Assembly (NCBI RefSeq): GCF_900155395.1
Contig: NZ_LT699728.1
Location: 310,001-374,000 of the forward strand
Reading direction: 5' to 3'
DNA: 64,000 bases
Source: Merdibacter massiliensis
GTDB lineage: Bacteria > Bacillota_I > Bacilli_A > Erysipelotrichales > Erysipelotrichaceae
The first letter of the stretch is position 1. Each line of letters opens with the position of its first letter. Of this stretch, positions 53,312 to 62,828 are shown piece after piece. The notes beneath the pieces were generated by a model, which saw only the letters and a program-made list of their open reading frames with translations, ran no database searches and had not been told where the DNA came from. A program made the translations under genes and the position numbers.

Positions 53312-54186
53312 AGCATCTCCCTCATTACCTTCATAAAGGTCTCTATATTCTTTTCTTCAATTACCTTCTGATTCAATTGTTTTTTTGTTAACATCAATCC
53401 TTTTGAGTTTTTATCTGCACTGATCCAAACATTTACATCATTTTCTTTTGTATACCAATCAATTGAATATTTATCTAATATTTCTTGTGAAAAATCTCGA
53501 CCAAGGACATGTAATGGAGCATGTGCGCCAATTGAATCAAGATAATAAATCTTACAGTCCTTTGGAAGTGAATCCTTCATTGCTTCCAATCCCAAATCAC
53601 CTTGACAACCTTTGTCTAGAAACGCAAATACGACATCTTTCCGTTTATTATCACGTATCATCTGTAACAAGCAAAGAATGGATGATGTATTGCGTATCAG
53701 ATTTTTTCTATTTAATTGACCTTTGGAGACTTTCGCTAAAAAAACAAAATAAATACCAAAAAGCATAGATACTACAAGGGTCTTCCAAGAAAAGAAAGAA
53801 AATCCCTGTGAAATACTCTTCATATAAAACAGCGTTAATCCTACACCAATTGCTAACGTAATGAGTGCATAAAAAATATTTTTAATCATAGTTTGTTTTT
53901 TTTGACTCTCTATTTGAAAAAAATAGTATGGGCCCCAATAGGAAAGCGGTGTATCGAAATAGGTACAAATCATTACATTAGCATGCTTCAGATCTCCAAC
54001 ATACACATTCTGTGATGATTCCTTTCCATTAGATTGAAATTCTATGACCTGAATGTTCTTCGTAATTTGCAAGATATCATGAACTAGTGCTTGTACCATC
54101 TTTTTCTTATTTTTTAGAGTTGATCTATTCTTTAATATATATTGATAATGTAAGATCCAGTCTTTATATTGTTCTTTCGCATTCAT
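53305..54186 (-). CDS. Membrane protein with a degenerate M28-peptidase-like fold
   Basis: I know no named family. The 293-aa protein lies between PTS genes, with two membrane helices (about 102 to 122 and 134 to 152). The soluble parts read like an M28 aminopeptidase split by these helices: MICTYFDT at the place of the usual HxD strand, NTSSILCLLQM for the DNxSG helix, VVFAFLDKGCQGDLG for the EExG loop, and IYYLDSIG for the next Asp. Most metal ligands are missing (no His, no Glu-Glu), so it is probably not a peptidase. The ATG at 54186 is placed best behind GGAG. It overlaps the IIA gene by 7 nt. Role unknown; perhaps a structural or sensing partner of the PTS. Confidence 0.5.
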   Translation of the reverse strand: MNAKEQYKDWILHYQYILKNRSTLKNKKKMVQALVHDILQITKNIQVIEFQSNGKESSQNVYVGDLKHANVMICTYFDTPLSYWGPYYFFQIESQKKQTMIKNIFYALITLAIGVGLTLFYMKSISQGFSFFSWKTLVVSMLFGIYFVFLAKVSKGQLNRKNLIRNTSSILCLLQMIRDNKRKDVVFAFLDKGCQGDLGLEAMKDSLPKDCKIYYLDSIGAHAPLHVLGRDFSQEILDKYSIDWYTKENDVNVWISADKNSKGLMLTKKQLNQKVIEEKNIETFMKVMREMLC

Positions 54187-54252
54187 ATTCATGTCTCCAA
54201 TAAGAAGGTAAGGGAAGTAAAATTCCCCTTTTCCTTATTAATTCATTCAATT

Positions 54253-54756
54253 CTAAAATTGACTAACAACATCTTTTAAATCAGTCTTTGATGCAGCAGG
54301 TGTGGATTGAAAATATATATCCTCTACGCCATATTGTTCTTTCATTTCGACTAATTTATCAACATCTGTTTTATTAATGTATACAGATTTAGTTACAAAT
54401 TTGTCTGTATCTGGATTCTTTTGTGCAATTCCGCCTATGTTCAATTCTTTCATAGGCACACCATGCTTTGCCAATTGATACATAGTATCTACTGTTTTTG
54501 CAATTAAAATGCAGTTATAATCTTTATATTTATATTCATCCCAATACATCTTTGCTTTTTCTAGCGTAATGACAATTGTCTTCTTTCCTGTACGGGCACC
54601 AGCATTTTTAAATAATTCACGCATGAATTTATCTTTTGCAACGACATCATCGACAACAAAGATAGAATTTACACCTGCTTTTTGAGATAACGTCATCATA
54701 ACCTGTCCATGAATCAAACGTTCATCGACACGTGCTAAATTTATTGTTCCCATCAT
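54253..54756 (-). CDS. PTS component IIB, mannose/sorbose family
   Basis: The 167-aa protein has RVDERLIHGQV with phosphohistidine His16. It carries phosphate from IIA to the sugar handled by IIC/IID. Length is typical for a free-standing mannose-type IIB. It is followed by the M28-like gene. Confidence 0.94.
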   Translation of the reverse strand: MMGTINLARVDERLIHGQVMMTLSQKAGVNSIFVVDDVVAKDKFMRELFKNAGARTGKKTIVITLEKAKMYWDEYKYKDYNCILIAKTVDTMYQLAKHGVPMKELNIGGIAQKNPDTDKFVTKSVYINKTDVDKLVEMKEQYGVEDIYFQSTPAASKTDLKDVVSQF

Positions 54757-54766
54757 TGTCCTCCTT

Positions 54767-55621
54767 CTATAGAATTCCTATAGCTGCTAAAACAATTAAG
54801 ATCAAAGTCAACCAAAGTAACGCTTGTGTAACTTTTAGACCTTTTTTATTAAAATAGAAGAATACACCCATTACGACTGCTAATGGTAAAATACCTGGCA
54901 ACACGGTATCTAAAATATCTTGTACGATAAACTCTTTCCCTGAAATAGTAAATTGCAATGATGAAGAAACTTTTACGTATTGACCAGCTAAGATTCCCAT
55001 CATATAAAGACCTAATACAGATAATGTATCAATAGCTGTTTGTACACCCGTACTTCCCATGAGGCTTGTTGCATTACGCCCCATATCAAATGCTTTATGT
55101 GCAAAAAACAGTCCAAGGATTACCTGATATAAGGCAAAGAATACAAATGGGAATAATGCACCCAGTGGGCTTCCTTGTTCAGCCCAAGGAACTGCAATAG
55201 CAATAAAGATATATTGAATCGTACCGGAATCAATTGCATCACCAATTCCAGCTAACGCCCCCATCAAACCAGCTTTCGTATTATACATCAAGTCGTCTTT
55301 CATTGTGATTTCTGCATTTTCATATTCTTCTTTAGCGCGCTGTTGTTCCATTGATGCCATCAAACCTGTGATAACACCACCTCCCCAGCTCAACTGCGTA
55401 TTAAAGAATAATAATTGACGTTGATATGCTTCGCGTCTCTTTTCTGGATCTTTATACAATTTTTTTAATACAGGCTGCATTGCATAAAGCAAAGATGGAG
55501 CCAAATAACGTTCAAATGAATGTGGAATCTCATTTGCAAAATGCCATCTTAAATACGCTTTGGTAATATCTTTTTTTGTCAGCTCTTCAGGAGCTTGTAC
55601 TTCTTTCATTTTATCTGTCAT
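54767..55621 (-). CDS. PTS component IID, mannose family
   Basis: The 284-aa protein starts with the cytoplasmic stretch LTKKDITKAYLRW typical of IID, then the helix of SFERYLAPSLLYAM and the conserved GLMASMEQQ region, and has several membrane helices towards the C-terminus. It forms the sugar channel with IIC. It is 20 nt behind the IIC gene. Confidence 0.93.
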   Translation of the reverse strand: MTDKMKEVQAPEELTKKDITKAYLRWHFANEIPHSFERYLAPSLLYAMQPVLKKLYKDPEKRREAYQRQLLFFNTQLSWGGGVITGLMASMEQQRAKEEYENAEITMKDDLMYNTKAGLMGALAGIGDAIDSGTIQYIFIAIAVPWAEQGSPLGALFPFVFFALYQVILGLFFAHKAFDMGRNATSLMGSTGVQTAIDTLSVLGLYMMGILAGQYVKVSSSLQFTISGKEFIVQDILDTVLPGILPLAVVMGVFFYFNKKGLKVTQALLWLTLILIVLAAIGIL

Positions 55622-55641
55622 GCCTATTCTCCCCCTTTATC

Positions 55642-56475
55642 CTAGAATCCATCATCATAATCATCATCTGACAATTCAACAACATTATTAGCTGTTTCAG
55701 TTGAAGGTCCCGTTTTCGTATTCTTTTGTGATAGTACAAATATGATGGCAATGATTACACCAAAGATTGCATAAGTTACCATTGTAATGCCTAAGCTAGC
55801 AAAACTAACACTCATGAAATAAGCTAAGAAGAAGAATGGCAAAAATTCTTTACGTCCAATAACATATACAGTAGTTGCAATACCGATAGCTGCCAAGCCA
55901 CCACCAACAACATCTAATATATGAATCACAACAGTTCCTTCCAATGCATTGATTACATCTGCGATAACTGGTGCACCAAAATACAATGCAATAAATACCA
56001 AAGGTACGAACAAAATAAATGAAGCTATAGTCGGGTATGCAATGACTGAGCGAGCAATCGCACGATCATTCAAAGATTCAACAGCTTTATCTGTATATTT
56101 ACCTAAGAAAGTATTGATGAAGAAACGTAACTGGTATAGATAACTACCTAACAGACCTACTGGAACAGCAACAGCAATAGCAGATTCGGCACTTAAATGT
56201 CCTAATAATGCAACCGGGACAGCAATTGCTGCAGCAATTGAAGGCTCACTAGGCATAGAACCGCCTGGTGAAAAGACACCCATGTAAATCAACTGTAATG
56301 CAGCTGTAACAACCATTGCTTGTGCAACTTCGCCCATTACAACACCACAGATCAGTCCTGTCATCAATGGTGAAAAACGCAATGTTAATGTAGCACCACC
56401 TAATAGCCAACGTGACATAACGCATGCTACCCAGATGGCAATCAACAAACTTTGCATAACACTTAAGGTTTCCAT
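55642..56475 (-). CDS. PTS component IIC, mannose/sorbose family
   Basis: The 277-aa membrane protein has about six to seven helices and the family loop MQSLLIAIWVACVMSRWLLG at the N-terminus, followed by LMTGLICGVVMGEVAQAMVV and the GVFSPGGSMPSEPSIAAAIA region that faces the substrate. The tail is acidic. It is first of the transport genes, 18 nt behind the glycerol-dehydrogenase-like gene. Confidence 0.93.
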   Translation of the reverse strand: METLSVMQSLLIAIWVACVMSRWLLGGATLTLRFSPLMTGLICGVVMGEVAQAMVVTAALQLIYMGVFSPGGSMPSEPSIAAAIAVPVALLGHLSAESAIAVAVPVGLLGSYLYQLRFFINTFLGKYTDKAVESLNDRAIARSVIAYPTIASFILFVPLVFIALYFGAPVIADVINALEGTVVIHILDVVGGGLAAIGIATTVYVIGRKEFLPFFFLAYFMSVSFASLGITMVTYAIFGVIIAIIFVLSQKNTKTGPSTETANNVVELSDDDYDDGF

Positions 56476-56493
56476 ATTATTCTACATCTCCTT

Positions 56494-57603
56494 TTAATCT
56501 TCATATTTTTTCATGTATTCTTCAAGTTCGTATAAAGCTTGTTTTAGTGTAGTGACATTCACCTCAGTCGGTATCAAATGTACTTTTTGTTTGGAATCGA
56601 TAAATGCAACTAACTCGTCAATCACTTTTTCATCTTTTGGATAAAGCCCCATCTGATGCAGAGATAGCGGTAAGTTTAGATCCTTATAAAAAGGCATCAA
56701 TGAATCAATCGTTGACCAATGTTTTTCTAAAGCCATTTGATATAAGATCCCGTATGCAACTTTTTCTCCATGCAAGAATCGATGACTATCTTCTATTAAC
56801 TTTGCCATTCCATCATGCATAGCATGTGCCGCTGCGTTACGTGCATATTTGTCTCCTAATCCGCCACATAAACCAGCAACAGCAATGACTATTTCTGATA
56901 ATCGTACAAATTCATCACTGACATTCCCCTGTTTCATATCCTCAATCGCTTTTTTCGAATCACGTACGATTGCATCATTGCATACTTTTGCAACATAACC
57001 AGCCAACTGCGGAAATGTTTCGCTTTGTAGTTTCTCTTGTGCCAAAATACTTTCTGATTCATACCATTTTGCAATTGTGTCTGCTAATCCGGCAACGAAA
57101 TAGCGAACAGGCGAATCAATTGTCAAATATGGATCAGTAATCAAAAAGGCTGCCTGACGTTTAAAATGCTCTGTTCCACCTGTTGATGCACCATTCTCCT
57201 CATACATAACTGACAGAGGTGTCCATGGAGCACAATTGGATACTAAGGTAGGTATCAATCCAAAAGGAACATTTGTACAATGACCTGCAAAACCAACGAG
57301 ATCCGATAATTTTCCACCGCCAACGCCAATGATAAAATCGATATCTTTTTCTTCTACAATCTTCTGTATCAATTCCATTCCATAATAACTACATTCCCCT
57401 GTATATTCATGGAAGTAAAATGTACGATCAGGAAGATCTAAGAATTTTAAAAACGGTTTTGCTTTTTTCCAAGAAATTGTCCCATGCACAATCAAAATAT
57501 TTTGTGCTTTGTACTCGTCCAATAGTTGTGGAACCAAATCAATTGCACCCTTATGATAGCGGTAATACTGCGGTCCCACTTTCACTTGTAAATCTAATAA
57601 CAT
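56494..57603 (-). CDS. GldA/HcxA-like dehydrogenase
   Basis: The 369-aa protein belongs to the glycerol dehydrogenase branch of the iron/zinc dehydrogenases. NAD is bound around GVGGGKLSDL (about 93 to 102), and metal ligands are expected at Asp175, His260 or His263, and His278. It should oxidise or reduce a polyol or hydroxy acid. In this operon it may convert the PTS product, for example between a keto acid and its hydroxy form, much as HcxA does with hydroxycarboxylates. This is inference from context. Confidence 0.85.
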   Translation of the reverse strand: MLLDLQVKVGPQYYRYHKGAIDLVPQLLDEYKAQNILIVHGTISWKKAKPFLKFLDLPDRTFYFHEYTGECSYYGMELIQKIVEEKDIDFIIGVGGGKLSDLVGFAGHCTNVPFGLIPTLVSNCAPWTPLSVMYEENGASTGGTEHFKRQAAFLITDPYLTIDSPVRYFVAGLADTIAKWYESESILAQEKLQSETFPQLAGYVAKVCNDAIVRDSKKAIEDMKQGNVSDEFVRLSEIVIAVAGLCGGLGDKYARNAAAHAMHDGMAKLIEDSHRFLHGEKVAYGILYQMALEKHWSTIDSLMPFYKDLNLPLSLHQMGLYPKDEKVIDELVAFIDSKQKVHLIPTEVNVTTLKQALYELEEYMKKYED

Positions 57604-57614
57604 TTTTAGCCCCC

Positions 57615-58613
57615 CTATTCTTTGATATAAACACTAATAGCTTGAACGGCACGTTCAGGCAATTTCCCATCAATAATCATCTCTACATCCCGTACACATT
57701 TCTCACCCATCTCTTCTAAACATTCCATTGTATAAGCAGATGTGTGAGGTGTCATGATAACATTATCAAACTCTAAATATGGATGATCTGATCGCCCAGG
57801 TTCTTCTTCTAGCACATCTGTGGCAAATCCAGCAATCTTTCCAGAGCGAAGAGCAGAAATAATAGCTTTTTCATCAACTAATGCACCACGAGCACAATTT
57901 GAAATATATACATTATCTTTCATCTTCATAACTTCATCATGTGAAATCATATGATAATTTTCTTTTGTTAAATTTGCACATAAGCAGATAACATCACTTT
58001 TTTGTAACAATTCTTCAAATCCAACCTTCTTAGCACCATATCTTTCAATATACATTTTTGATTTATATGGGTCATATGCTAAGACATTGCAGCGGAATCC
58101 ATTTCGTACGATTTCACAGACACAGCTGCCAGTATTTCCAATCCCAATGATCCCTACTGTTTTATTGAACAATGTATGTCCTACAAATTGTGCACGATCT
58201 TCCCAACGGTTCGCTTTTACTCGATCATTTGATTGTTTGGTCTTTCGCATGACTGCCAAAAGATTTGTTATATTATTTTCTGCAACTGCATCTCTTTCCA
58301 CTAAAGCAGGAACGATTGTTACTACTGTATCATGCTTTTTTGCAGCTTCTAGATCAATATTGTTATAACCAATTCCATGTCGAGCTATTAAAATCAATTC
58401 ATCTTTATATTCAAAAAATTTTTTTGTAAAGAATGGAGTCACACTAGAAATAATGATATTATATCCATGCAGTAATTCAGCCAACTCTTTCCCATCAATT
58501 TGTTGATCTACCGTAAAGTGTTTTACAAGGCCAATCTTTTTCAATCGTTCTATATGATTCGGAAAAATTTTTCCATAACTGCTTGAATTGATGATTGCTA
58601 TACGATATTCCAT
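57615..58613 (-). CDS. D-isomer-specific 2-hydroxyacid dehydrogenase
   Basis: The 332-aa protein has the NAD motif VGIIGIGNTGSC, followed by the catalytic Arg (SNCARGALVDE), Glu (VLEEEPGRSD) and His (MTPHTSAYT). It reduces a 2-keto acid or oxidises a D-2-hydroxy acid. The substrate may be a sugar acid rather than lactate or glycerate, given the neighbours. It overlaps nothing but is only 11 nt from each neighbour, so it lies in the operon. Confidence 0.9.
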   Translation of the reverse strand: MEYRIAIINSSSYGKIFPNHIERLKKIGLVKHFTVDQQIDGKELAELLHGYNIIISSVTPFFTKKFFEYKDELILIARHGIGYNNIDLEAAKKHDTVVTIVPALVERDAVAENNITNLLAVMRKTKQSNDRVKANRWEDRAQFVGHTLFNKTVGIIGIGNTGSCVCEIVRNGFRCNVLAYDPYKSKMYIERYGAKKVGFEELLQKSDVICLCANLTKENYHMISHDEVMKMKDNVYISNCARGALVDEKAIISALRSGKIAGFATDVLEEEPGRSDHPYLEFDNVIMTPHTSAYTMECLEEMGEKCVRDVEMIIDGKLPERAVQAISVYIKE

Positions 58614-58624
58614 GATTTACCCTC

Positions 58625-59527
58625 TTACTTCTCTGTTTTTACCACTGCATGTCCACCAAAGCCATTGCGTAATGCGGAAACCACTTTACATGCATAATTA
58701 TCTTCTTCTTGTGAACGATTACGGACCATTAAAGATAAAGCAATAACTGGTACAGGAACTTCAAGTTCCAAGGCAGTTTCCACTGTCCATTTTGCTTCGC
58801 CACTTGCAGCAACAACACCTTTAATATCTGCAAGATCCGGATGTGCTTCAAATTGATTTTGTGCAATTTCCATCAACCATCCACGGATTACTGATCCATG
58901 ATTCCAATTTTTTGCCACCTCTGCCAGGTTATAATCAAATTGGCATTGACGCATAATCTGAAAACCTTCTCCAATAGCCTGCATCATGCCATATTCGATC
59001 CCATTATGTACCATTTTCATAAAATGACCGCTTCCAGCATTACCAGTATAAAGACATCCATCCTCAATAGAGACATCCATAAACACATTTTCTAAATATT
59101 CATATGCCTCATGATCTCCGCCAATCATCAAACAAGCTCCATGTCTAGCTCCTGAAGTACCACCAGATGTACCGACATCTAAAAATTTTAACCCCTTTTC
59201 AGAAAGTATTTGCGCATGACGAATAGAGTCTTTATAATTAGAGTTACCTGCATCAATAACAATATCATTTGACCCTAACAGATTCATTACTTCTTGAATG
59301 CAATCATCTGTTGCTTTTCCAGAAGGAACCATCATCCATATGACCTTTCTTTCTGGGAGTGAATTTACCAAATCCTGGACTGTAGAAACAACTGAAATGC
59401 CTTTTTTAGATAATTCTTCTCTGGCTATTTCATTCAAATCAAAACCGATAACATCATGTCCATGATCCACTAGATTTAATGCAAGATTTGATCCCATCTT
59501 GCCCAAGCCAATGAGTCCAATATTCAT
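58625..59527 (-). CDS. 6-phosphogluconate dehydrogenase, short (decarboxylating) type
   Basis: The 300-aa protein has GLIGLGKMGSNLA for NAD(P) and the catalytic Lys in KMVHNGIEYG. Members of this short form (GntZ/YqeC-like) oxidise 6-phosphogluconate to ribulose 5-phosphate and CO2. The ATG at 59527 follows GGAGG; a start at 59554 is less likely. It is first in the operon. It would suit gluconate taken up and phosphorylated by the mannose-type PTS. Confidence 0.9.
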   Translation of the reverse strand: MNIGLIGLGKMGSNLALNLVDHGHDVIGFDLNEIAREELSKKGISVVSTVQDLVNSLPERKVIWMMVPSGKATDDCIQEVMNLLGSNDIVIDAGNSNYKDSIRHAQILSEKGLKFLDVGTSGGTSGARHGACLMIGGDHEAYEYLENVFMDVSIEDGCLYTGNAGSGHFMKMVHNGIEYGMMQAIGEGFQIMRQCQFDYNLAEVAKNWNHGSVIRGWLMEIAQNQFEAHPDLADIKGVVAASGEAKWTVETALELEVPVPVIALSLMVRNRSQEEDNYACKVVSALRNGFGGHAVVKTEK

Positions 59528-59628
59528 TGGAACACCTCCATTCTTTATCTCCATTATATCGAAAAAAATTTTTTTGTAAAGGCTTTCTTATGAAAAAAAT
59601 ATTTTATTAAGTGTATATCATATAATTA

Positions 59629-59642
59629 TGAAAGCGATTAAT
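59629..59642 (+). promoter_or_regulatory. Candidate catabolite-responsive element
   Basis: TGAAAGCGATTAAT matches the CcpA site pattern TGWAANCGNTNNCA except in the last two positions. It lies between the divergent RpiR gene and the PTS operon, where CcpA could damp the operon when glucose is present. Confidence 0.4.
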
Positions 59643-59751
59643 TATTTTGATGTATTGAAAAAATATGGTTAATCATATGAATCTTTAAATCAAATTTTAT
59701 ATTTTTCATAAACTTCATAAAATAAAAAAATTTCTATTTTCCACCTAGTTT

Positions 59752-59781
59752 TTGTCTACCCTAAATTAGTGGTGTTATAAT
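59752..59781 (+). promoter_or_regulatory. Promoter of the divergent RpiR gene
   Basis: TTGTCT and TATAAT are 18 nt apart, 30 nt upstream of the start codon, with AAGGAGA behind. Confidence 0.75.
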
Positions 59782-59811
59782 ATATATATAGAACAAGAAA
59801 GGAGATGCAGC

Positions 59812-60660
59812 ATGAAAATTCCTATTCCCTTGCAGATCAAATCCATATATTCTGAGTTAAGTCCTACAGAAAAAAGGATTGCCAACTATATTCTTGAAAA
59901 TCCAAAAAAGATTGCTACTTATTCCATTAGCGACCTTTCGTCAGATCTTGGAATTGCCGATTCTACCTTTTTTCAATTCACAAAAAAACTTGGATTTAAA
60001 GGTTTTAAAGATTTTAAGATGACAGCATTGATTGAGCGCAATGATATTGATTTATCTGTTCCTGAAAATATCATGGACAGTGATGATGAGCTAGCTATGG
60101 CTCAAAAAGTATTTGATTCAAATATCAAGACACTCAAGCAAACATCATCTGTCCTTCAAAGAGATGATCTAGCAAAAGCTGCACGATATATTAGTGATGC
60201 AAATAATATTTACTTTTTTGGTGTAGGGGGTTCCGAAATCATTGCGCAAGACGCTTATCACAAGTTTCTACGTTCCCCAACTCGTCCTCATCATGATTCG
60301 GATTATCATATTCAGGTCATGGAATCTTCTTTATTGACGCCAAAAGATGTAGCTATTTGTATTTCACATACTGGAAAATCAAAAGAAACGATTCATCTAG
60401 CCGAAATATCTAAAAATAATGGTGCCAAAGTGATTGTAATTACCAGTCATAAAACCTCTCCATTAGCTAAATTAGGTGATATAGTACTCATTTCCATTTC
60501 TGAAGAAATAGAGTTTCGATCTGAGGCTCTTTCTTCTCGTATTTCTCAGCTTGCCATTTTAGACTCTTTATATGTCATTTTATGCTTCATGCATAAAAAG
60601 CAAGCACAGCAACGTCTTAAGAAAATACGTGCTTCAATATCCACAATTAAAACAAAATAA
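59812..60660 (+). CDS. RpiR-family regulator of the mannose-type PTS operon
   Basis: The 282-aa protein has the HTH_6 domain (1 to about 75, IADSTFFQFTKKLGFKGF) and a SIS domain (about 120 to 260, FFGVGGSEIIAQ and ISHTGKSKETIHLAE). It is transcribed away from the operon across 284 nt and probably senses a phosphorylated sugar acid made by it. It is only distantly similar to the RpiR gene at 10.7 kb. AAGGAGA precedes the ATG; a strong terminator follows. Confidence 0.92.
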   Translation: MKIPIPLQIKSIYSELSPTEKRIANYILENPKKIATYSISDLSSDLGIADSTFFQFTKKLGFKGFKDFKMTALIERNDIDLSVPENIMDSDDELAMAQKVFDSNIKTLKQTSSVLQRDDLAKAARYISDANNIYFFGVGGSEIIAQDAYHKFLRSPTRPHHDSDYHIQVMESSLLTPKDVAICISHTGKSKETIHLAEISKNNGAKVIVITSHKTSPLAKLGDIVLISISEEIEFRSEALSSRISQLAILDSLYVILCFMHKKQAQQRLKKIRASISTIKTK

Positions 60661-60707
60661 AAATGAGCATCTATTTGTATAAGAATGCATAAAGATGCTC
60701 ATTTTCT
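60659..60707 (+). terminator. Terminator after the RpiR gene
   Basis: AAATGAGCATCT pairs with AGATGCTCATTT around a 20-nt loop and is followed by a T run. Confidence 0.9.
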
Positions 60708-60776
60708 TCTGACTATTCTAATTAAATAATATTTTATTTAAATGAAATACGGCACTTTAATATGGAGTTTATTTCA

Positions 60777-62828
60777 TTAATAATTTGTTGCTTGTCTTTC
60801 AAAATAAGCCTTTGGATATCCGCAAGTCGGGCAAACTTCCGGTGCATGGATATCAAAATGCAAATGCCCGCATTGCCGGCACATCCAGAATACTGCGCCT
60901 GCTTCCTTAAAGACTTCCCCATTTTGCAAACGTTCCAGCAGTTTGCGATAGCGGGCTTCATGAGCTTTCTCTACTGCTGCTACTCTTTCAAATTTCTCGG
61001 CCAGATCCATGAACCCTTCTTCCCTTGCTTCCTTGGCCATCCGCTGGTACATATCTGTCCATTCGTCATTTTCACCTTGTGCTGCTGTTTCCAAGTTTTC
61101 CATCGTATCGCCGATGCCATGAAATTCCTGGTACCACATCTTGGCATGTTGCGATTCCTGCTCGGAAGTTTCCATGAAAATGGACGCAATCTGTTCATAA
61201 CCTTCTAGTGTTGCTTTTTGTGCAAAATATTTATATTTATTTCTAGCCTGCGATTCTCCTGCAAATGCCTCCATCAGGTTCTTCTCGGTCTTTGTACCAG
61301 CATATTTGCTGTTTTTCTTGCTTTCTTCCATTATTTCTTCAAACTGTTCTGCCCCCATCTTGCATAATGGACAGACAAAGTCTGGTGCCAAGCTCTCTGC
61401 TTCATGGATATATCCGCAAATTTTACATCTAAATTTTTTCATTGTTTTGTTCTTTCCTTTCACTAGATCTTCACTGCGATCCTTGTAGTTTGTGTGCAGC
61501 ATCTGTTTAGAAAATGCACTTAATGGTTGTTGATAAAAATCCGTATATAATTGTATGATTTCCGGATTGGCATAGGAGGATCTTATCTCTGCTTGCTGAT
61601 CACGCTGATAGAGTCCTTGCATCCTTTTTTTCAATGTATCCGGATCTGCCTGCAGCCATTCTTTAGGCTGTCCTCCACCGCCGATGCAGCCGCCTGGACA
61701 AGTCATCACTTCTATAAAATGATAAGTTTCCTTTGTCTGCTCTATCTGGTGTAGAAATCTTTCTGCACTAGCTGTTGTAGAAATAACTGCAAATTTTACT
61801 TCTATGCCATTGATATCCAATGAACCGGCTTTGACATCATCAAAACCGCGGACCGGCTGTAAATTCAACAATTCTGCTTTTGGTTCTTTGTTGGTCATTA
61901 TGTGATAAGCGCTGCGCAAAGCAGCTTCCATGACACCGCCGCTGTTGCCAAACAAAATTCCGCCCCCGGAAGCCTGCGACATCAAAGGGTCATATGTATC
62001 GTCTGGCAGCGATGAAAAATCGATATTTTCTTCTTTTGCCCATTTTGCTAGTTCCCGTGCGGTGATCACATGATCCATATCTTTTATCTCAGGTAATTCC
62101 AGATATGTTTTGGCATCATTGAGTTCTTCACGGCGTATCTCAAATTTTTTAGCAGTACACGGCGTCAAGGCGACATTGATGATTCGTTCAGGATCAATGC
62201 CCATCTTTTTAGCAAAATAGCTTTTTACTGTTGGTCCCTGCATGCCGATTGGGCTCTTTGCAGTGGATAAATTTGGAATATATTGCGGTTTAAATGTCTC
62301 CACATATTTGATCCATGCCGGGCAGCAGCTTGTAAATTGCGGGAGTGTCCCGTTATTTTGGATTCTTTCCACCAATTCATTCGCTTCTTCCATAATAGTC
62401 AAGTCAGCCGCAAAATTTGTATCCAAGACATAATCAAACCCCAGTTTGCGCAACAGCGCTACCATCTTCCCCTCAACAAAAGAACCTGGTTCCATCTGAA
62501 AGGCCTCTCCCAAAGATACGCGAACAGATGGAGATGTGGATACGACCACAATTTTATCTTTATCATGGATCCACTTTTTTACTTTTTGATATTCATCTCT
62601 TTCATGAATACTGTCTGTTGGACAAACGTTTGCACATTGTCCGCAATGAATGCAGATCGCCATGTCGTTTGTATCTTCCAGCGAATAAAAGCCATGTACA
62701 TGGATCTTTTCCTGGCAGACCAGCTTGCATTGTCCGCACTTGATACATAAGCTTTCATCTCTGACAATTGATGGATTATCTTCTTCAATGGCTACACGAA
62801 CATCCAAAGGCAAATGCTTACTCATCAT
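60777..62828 (-). CDS. [FeFe]-hydrogenase fused to rubredoxin-rubrerythrin-rubredoxin
   Basis: One 683-aa frame joins two enzymes. Residues 1 to about 455 are a group A hydrogenase: two ferredoxin clusters (Cys28, 31, 34, 38; Cys59, 62, 65, 69), then the H-cluster motifs TSCCPAW (Cys168; proton-relay Cys169), PCTAKKFE (Cys224), and [12 protein letters not shown] (Cys377, Cys381). Residues 463 to 683 are a rubredoxin (Cys468, 471, 486, 489), the rubrerythrin diiron helices (Glu520, Glu558-x2-His561, Glu620-x2-His623), and a second rubredoxin (Cys650, 653, 666, 669). It predicts hydrogen-driven reduction of peroxide in the cytoplasm. The ATG at 61442, at the fusion point, is a possible second start. 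No cluster is missing. The start overlaps the Fur-family stop by 11 nt. Confidence 0.94.
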   Translation of the reverse strand: MMSKHLPLDVRVAIEEDNPSIVRDESLCIKCGQCKLVCQEKIHVHGFYSLEDTNDMAICIHCGQCANVCPTDSIHERDEYQKVKKWIHDKDKIVVVSTSPSVRVSLGEAFQMEPGSFVEGKMVALLRKLGFDYVLDTNFAADLTIMEEANELVERIQNNGTLPQFTSCCPAWIKYVETFKPQYIPNLSTAKSPIGMQGPTVKSYFAKKMGIDPERIINVALTPCTAKKFEIRREELNDAKTYLELPEIKDMDHVITARELAKWAKEENIDFSSLPDDTYDPLMSQASGGGILFGNSGGVMEAALRSAYHIMTNKEPKAELLNLQPVRGFDDVKAGSLDINGIEVKFAVISTTASAERFLHQIEQTKETYHFIEVMTCPGGCIGGGGQPKEWLQADPDTLKKRMQGLYQRDQQAEIRSSYANPEIIQLYTDFYQQPLSAFSKQMLHTNYKDRSEDLVKGKNKTMKKFRCKICGYIHEAESLAPDFVCPLCKMGAEQFEEIMEESKKNSKYAGTKTEKNLMEAFAGESQARNKYKYFAQKATLEGYEQIASIFMETSEQESQHAKMWYQEFHGIGDTMENLETAAQGENDEWTDMYQRMAKEAREEGFMDLAEKFERVAAVEKAHEARYRKLLERLQNGEVFKEAGAVFWMCRQCGHLHFDIHAPEVCPTCGYPKAYFERQATNY

